Positions 62,777 through 64,000 of a stretch of DNA of 64,000 nt are shown here, one piece after another. The translations under genes were made by a program, and so were the position numbers. The stretch is from Nematopogon swammerdamellus. Lineage: Eukaryota; Arthropoda; Insecta; Lepidoptera; Adelidae. Position 1 is the stretch's first letter; each line of letters starts with the position of its first letter. The notes under the pieces were generated by a model. That model was not told where the DNA came from. It saw only the letters and a list, made by a program, of their open reading frames with translations, and did not search any database. The stretch spans positions 10,591,754 to 10,655,753 of the forward strand of contig OX336343.1 in assembly GCA_946902875.1 (NCBI GenBank), read 5' to 3'.

Positions 62777-64000
62777 AATATAAATTTGCACCAATCACAG
62801 CGACATAAGTTCGACTTAAATTTTTTAATTTTTTAATTTATCAAACAATTTGTCACCGGCCAGCTCACTTCGAGATGATAGTTCTCCGTTGTCAACTTGA
62901 CATTTAAAATTGTTTTTTACCTTTACTTTGGATTACGTGATTTTAAATGCGCAATAATATTTAAAAATAATTTTAATTTTTATTATATTTTTTTGTGTAT
63001 TATGTTATTCCGGCATATAAACTGCAACTATACAAAGTTTCGTCTAATTCGGTTCAGTGGTTTTTGCGTGATGCGCGTACAGACAAACAAACAAACAAAA
63101 ATTTTAAAAACTGATCTAACATGTTCAGTATCTCATTTTAAGCCATTCTGGTTAGTTTTTTTTCCGAATACATTCAATGTACAGACTTTCTTACCTTTAC
63201 GATTTTATTATATGTATAGATGCTTTATTGTTTAATATAAATTATATATAACAAATGGCGGACTTATTGCCTAATTATTATTATTATTGCGGCAATCTCT
63301 GCCGGTCAACCACACTATTACAACATATTTTATTGTAGGTATTTAAAGAAACAACTAAATAAATTAATGAAAAAAAAAACAACAAAGATAGCTTGAACGC
63401 CTAAAATAACACTATAATATTATATACATACATGAACATAGATAAAAAAAAATACATATTAATACATAGAGACATACTTATATAAGAGACATACTTATAC
63501 TTATTTATTACATACAACTGCTAACCCCAGCACAGGTTTATATACATTTCACGGAGACAACATATTCAGCGCTCCGGCGAACTGACATTGCGGAATGTAT
63601 TCACTCGGACTGATGCGCAGAAATTATTCACCTAGGAACGTAGGTATTCCAACTAAGCAGACAAATGCACTCTGAAAATTAAATATCAGCTAACTGAGGA
63701 GGGAGTAAAACAATGTTTACTTTAATGTTAGTCCTACACATGGCCCAACCGCACAGGTCCAGCATAGTCCACGGATGTGTACTTACTTTACGGTTTGAAG
63801 TTGTAGTGGTTTTTTTCCCACATATCTTCAAACTAGCGTAAAAATAGGTATGAACAGAAAATATTCGCAAACACCTGGCCTTCATTAGGTATGTATGAAA
63901 TGGGAAATATATTAAAAAGCATAAATTTGTCAGTAAAAAAAATATCTCGAGTATTTATTGATACCATTAATGAAAACCTAAAAGGGATAAAACTATACAT
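62777..64000. other. non-coding
   Basis: AT-rich. Open frames up to 112 codons are low-complexity (Phe, Lys, Asn) without domains. A small (TTA)n at 63277-63292. I see no gene or mobile-element end. Confidence 0.4.

Noticed and set aside
62535..62783. 82-codon ORF at the edge of the 61-62.8 kb element
   Set aside because: It runs through tandem units and the terminal inverted repeat. No domain.

Overview
The window looks like AT-rich insect, most probably lepidopteran (moth or butterfly), nuclear DNA. The evidence is one intact multi-exon GMC oxidoreductase gene of lepidopteran type, LINE 3' ends with (TAGAA)n/(ATTCT)n tails, an RTE-type LINE C-terminus, tRNA-like SINEs, and many AT-rich foldback elements. 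No bacterial, organellar or rRNA-operon signal was seen. The species cannot be named from sequence alone.

Layout. 1-20 kb is gene-poor and filled with dispersed repeats: a composite tRNA/5S-like SINE (copies at 2.3, 10.1, 14.1, 18.5 and 46.7 kb), a second tRNA-derived SINE, several TIR or foldback MITEs (6.4, 11.8, 12.5, 13.4, 16.8, 19.1 kb), RTE fragments, and a frameshifted two-exon pseudogene at 3-4 kb. 21-28.5 kb is a satellite-like block: a ~350-bp tandem array (22.3 kb) split by a 2.5-kb P-element-like transposon with 8-bp target duplications and a THAP-type first exon, followed by 119-bp tandem repeats (26.1 and 27.2-27.9 kb).

28.79-39.54 kb is a complete, very young Ty3/gypsy-type LTR retrotransposon on the minus strand. 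It has 2.4-kb LTRs that are almost identical, a 4-bp target duplication (TACT), a gag ORF, and a 1174-codon pol ORF in the -1 frame. Pol begins with a G-patch-like domain, followed by protease, reverse transcriptase, RNase H and integrase. I see no env gene.

41-51 kb is a mirror-symmetrical region. Inverted AT-rich repeats lie at its outer edges, and two degraded copies of one CR1/Jockey-group LINE face each other tail to tail. A 102-bp minisatellite lies between them, and further elements are nested in the minus-strand copy. Two of the insertions have readable empty sites.

55-61 kb holds the only convincing host gene: a three-exon GMC oxidoreductase (glucose-dehydrogenase-like, 624 residues) on the plus strand, with a LINE 3' fragment in intron 2. 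Just downstream lies a 1.35-kb element in which 40-bp terminal inverted repeats enclose a tandem array of GGCC-rich palindromic units (61.4-62.8 kb). The rest appears non-coding.
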